Below, piece after piece: positions 5,219 to 5,526 of a stretch of DNA of 5,526 nt. The position numbers and the translations under genes were made by a program. The stretch lies in contig JAUQXD010000730.1 of the NCBI GenBank assembly GCA_030834835.1, positions 1-5,526 on the forward strand. Reading direction: 5' to 3'. The notes under the pieces are model-generated. The model had not been told where the DNA came from. It worked only from the letters and a program-made list of their open reading frames with translations, and made no database searches. The DNA is from Thermoflexales bacterium. Its GTDB lineage: Bacteria > Chloroflexota > Anaerolineae > Fen-1058. The first letter of the stretch is position 1. The number at the start of each line of letters is the position of its first letter.

Positions 5219-5526
5219 ATGCGCATCAAAGCCGTGATTGCCTATGATGGCACGGACTATCACGGCTTTCAGCGCCAGTCGATCGAGCGCGGCCCGACGA
5301 TCCAGGGCACACTCGAAGCAGCGCTGAAGACGATCGGGCAGGCTGGGGCTGTAACAGGCGCAGGCCGCACCGACGCCGGAGTGCATGCCAGCGGCCAGGT
5401 CGTGGCCTTTGATGTGACCTGGCGGCATGGCTTGAATGATCTGCAGCGGGCGTTGAATGCGGTGCTGCCCGACAGTATCGCAGCCGTAGAACTTGAACAG
5501 GCAGCGGATGAGTTTCATCCGCGTTA
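5219..5526 (+). CDS. truA: tRNA pseudouridine(38-40) synthase TruA (3' end cut by window edge)
   Basis: TruA converts uridines 38, 39 and 40 in the anticodon arm of many tRNAs to pseudouridine. The 102 complete codons visible open MRIKAVIAYDGTDYHGFQRQ, the standard N-terminus. TIQGTLEAAL follows at 27-36, then the catalytic motif GAGRTDAGVHASGQV, with the nucleophilic aspartate D52 in RTDAGVH. The last full residues, FHPR, are followed by TA, consistent with the aromatic residue usual there. About 60 percent of a typical 245-270 aa enzyme lies beyond the window. ATG 5219 is six bases after the rplQ stop and has no strong Shine-Dalgarno sequence, so translation may depend on coupling to rplQ. 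truA after rplQ is a common arrangement in Firmicutes and Chloroflexota. Confidence 0.96.
   Translation, partial: MRIKAVIAYDGTDYHGFQRQSIERGPTIQGTLEAALKTIGQAGAVTGAGRTDAGVHASGQVVAFDVTWRHGLNDLQRALNAVLPDSIAAVELEQAADEFHPR

Noticed and set aside
4820..5518. 232-codon antisense open frame opposite rplQ and truA
   Set aside because: It runs exactly opposite two clear genes, has no family resemblance that I can see, and reflects codon bias on the coding strand.

Overview
The window is a continuous stretch of a bacterial ribosomal-protein operon (the downstream end of the spc cluster joined to the alpha operon), with every gene on the + strand: secY (5' end missing) - adk - rpmJ - rpsM - rpsK - rpsD - rpoA - rplQ - truA (3' end missing). 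All nine are universal housekeeping genes, each recognised from family motifs in the translation. I see no mobile element, CRISPR array, defence gene, rRNA, tRNA or unknown protein gene.

The moderately high GC content, the protein style (SecY ending in HYEGFIK, four-cysteine zinc lid in Adk, cysteine-containing L36 and S4) and the low-complexity inverted arrays between genes suggest a member of the Chloroflexota, perhaps Anaerolineae. This is recognition by eye, not a phylogeny, and I hold it with moderate confidence.

Layout: 1-1118 SecY, the protein-export channel; 1190-1846 adenylate kinase; 1884-1997 ribosomal protein L36 (37 aa); 2010-2399 S13; 2544-2942 S11; 3038-3676 S4; 3806-4801 RNA polymerase alpha subunit, with a TTG start; 4826-5212 L17; 5219-5526 tRNA pseudouridine synthase TruA, N-terminal 102 residues. 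The usual map and infA genes between adk and rpmJ are absent; only 37 bp separate the two. The genes jointly supply the small-subunit head and platform (S13, S11) and 5'-domain (S4) proteins, two large-subunit proteins, the scaffold of RNA polymerase, the translocon, nucleotide balance and a tRNA modification enzyme.

The unusual part is between genes. Four junctions are tight (6-37 bp), but rpsM-rpsK (144 bp), rpsK-rpsD (95 bp) and rpsD-rpoA (129 bp) each hold a small array of 7-, 8- or 15-bp tandem units followed by the same kind of unit in inverted orientation, so each can fold as a long imperfect hairpin just before the next ribosome binding site. The three arrays differ in sequence but share architecture, and the secY-adk gap (71 bp) carries degenerate copies resembling two of them, including an exact 10-mer, GTAGACAAGG. 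These arrays are the best candidate in the window for something undescribed: either a family of structured leaders within the operon or a neutral slippage-driven repeat class.
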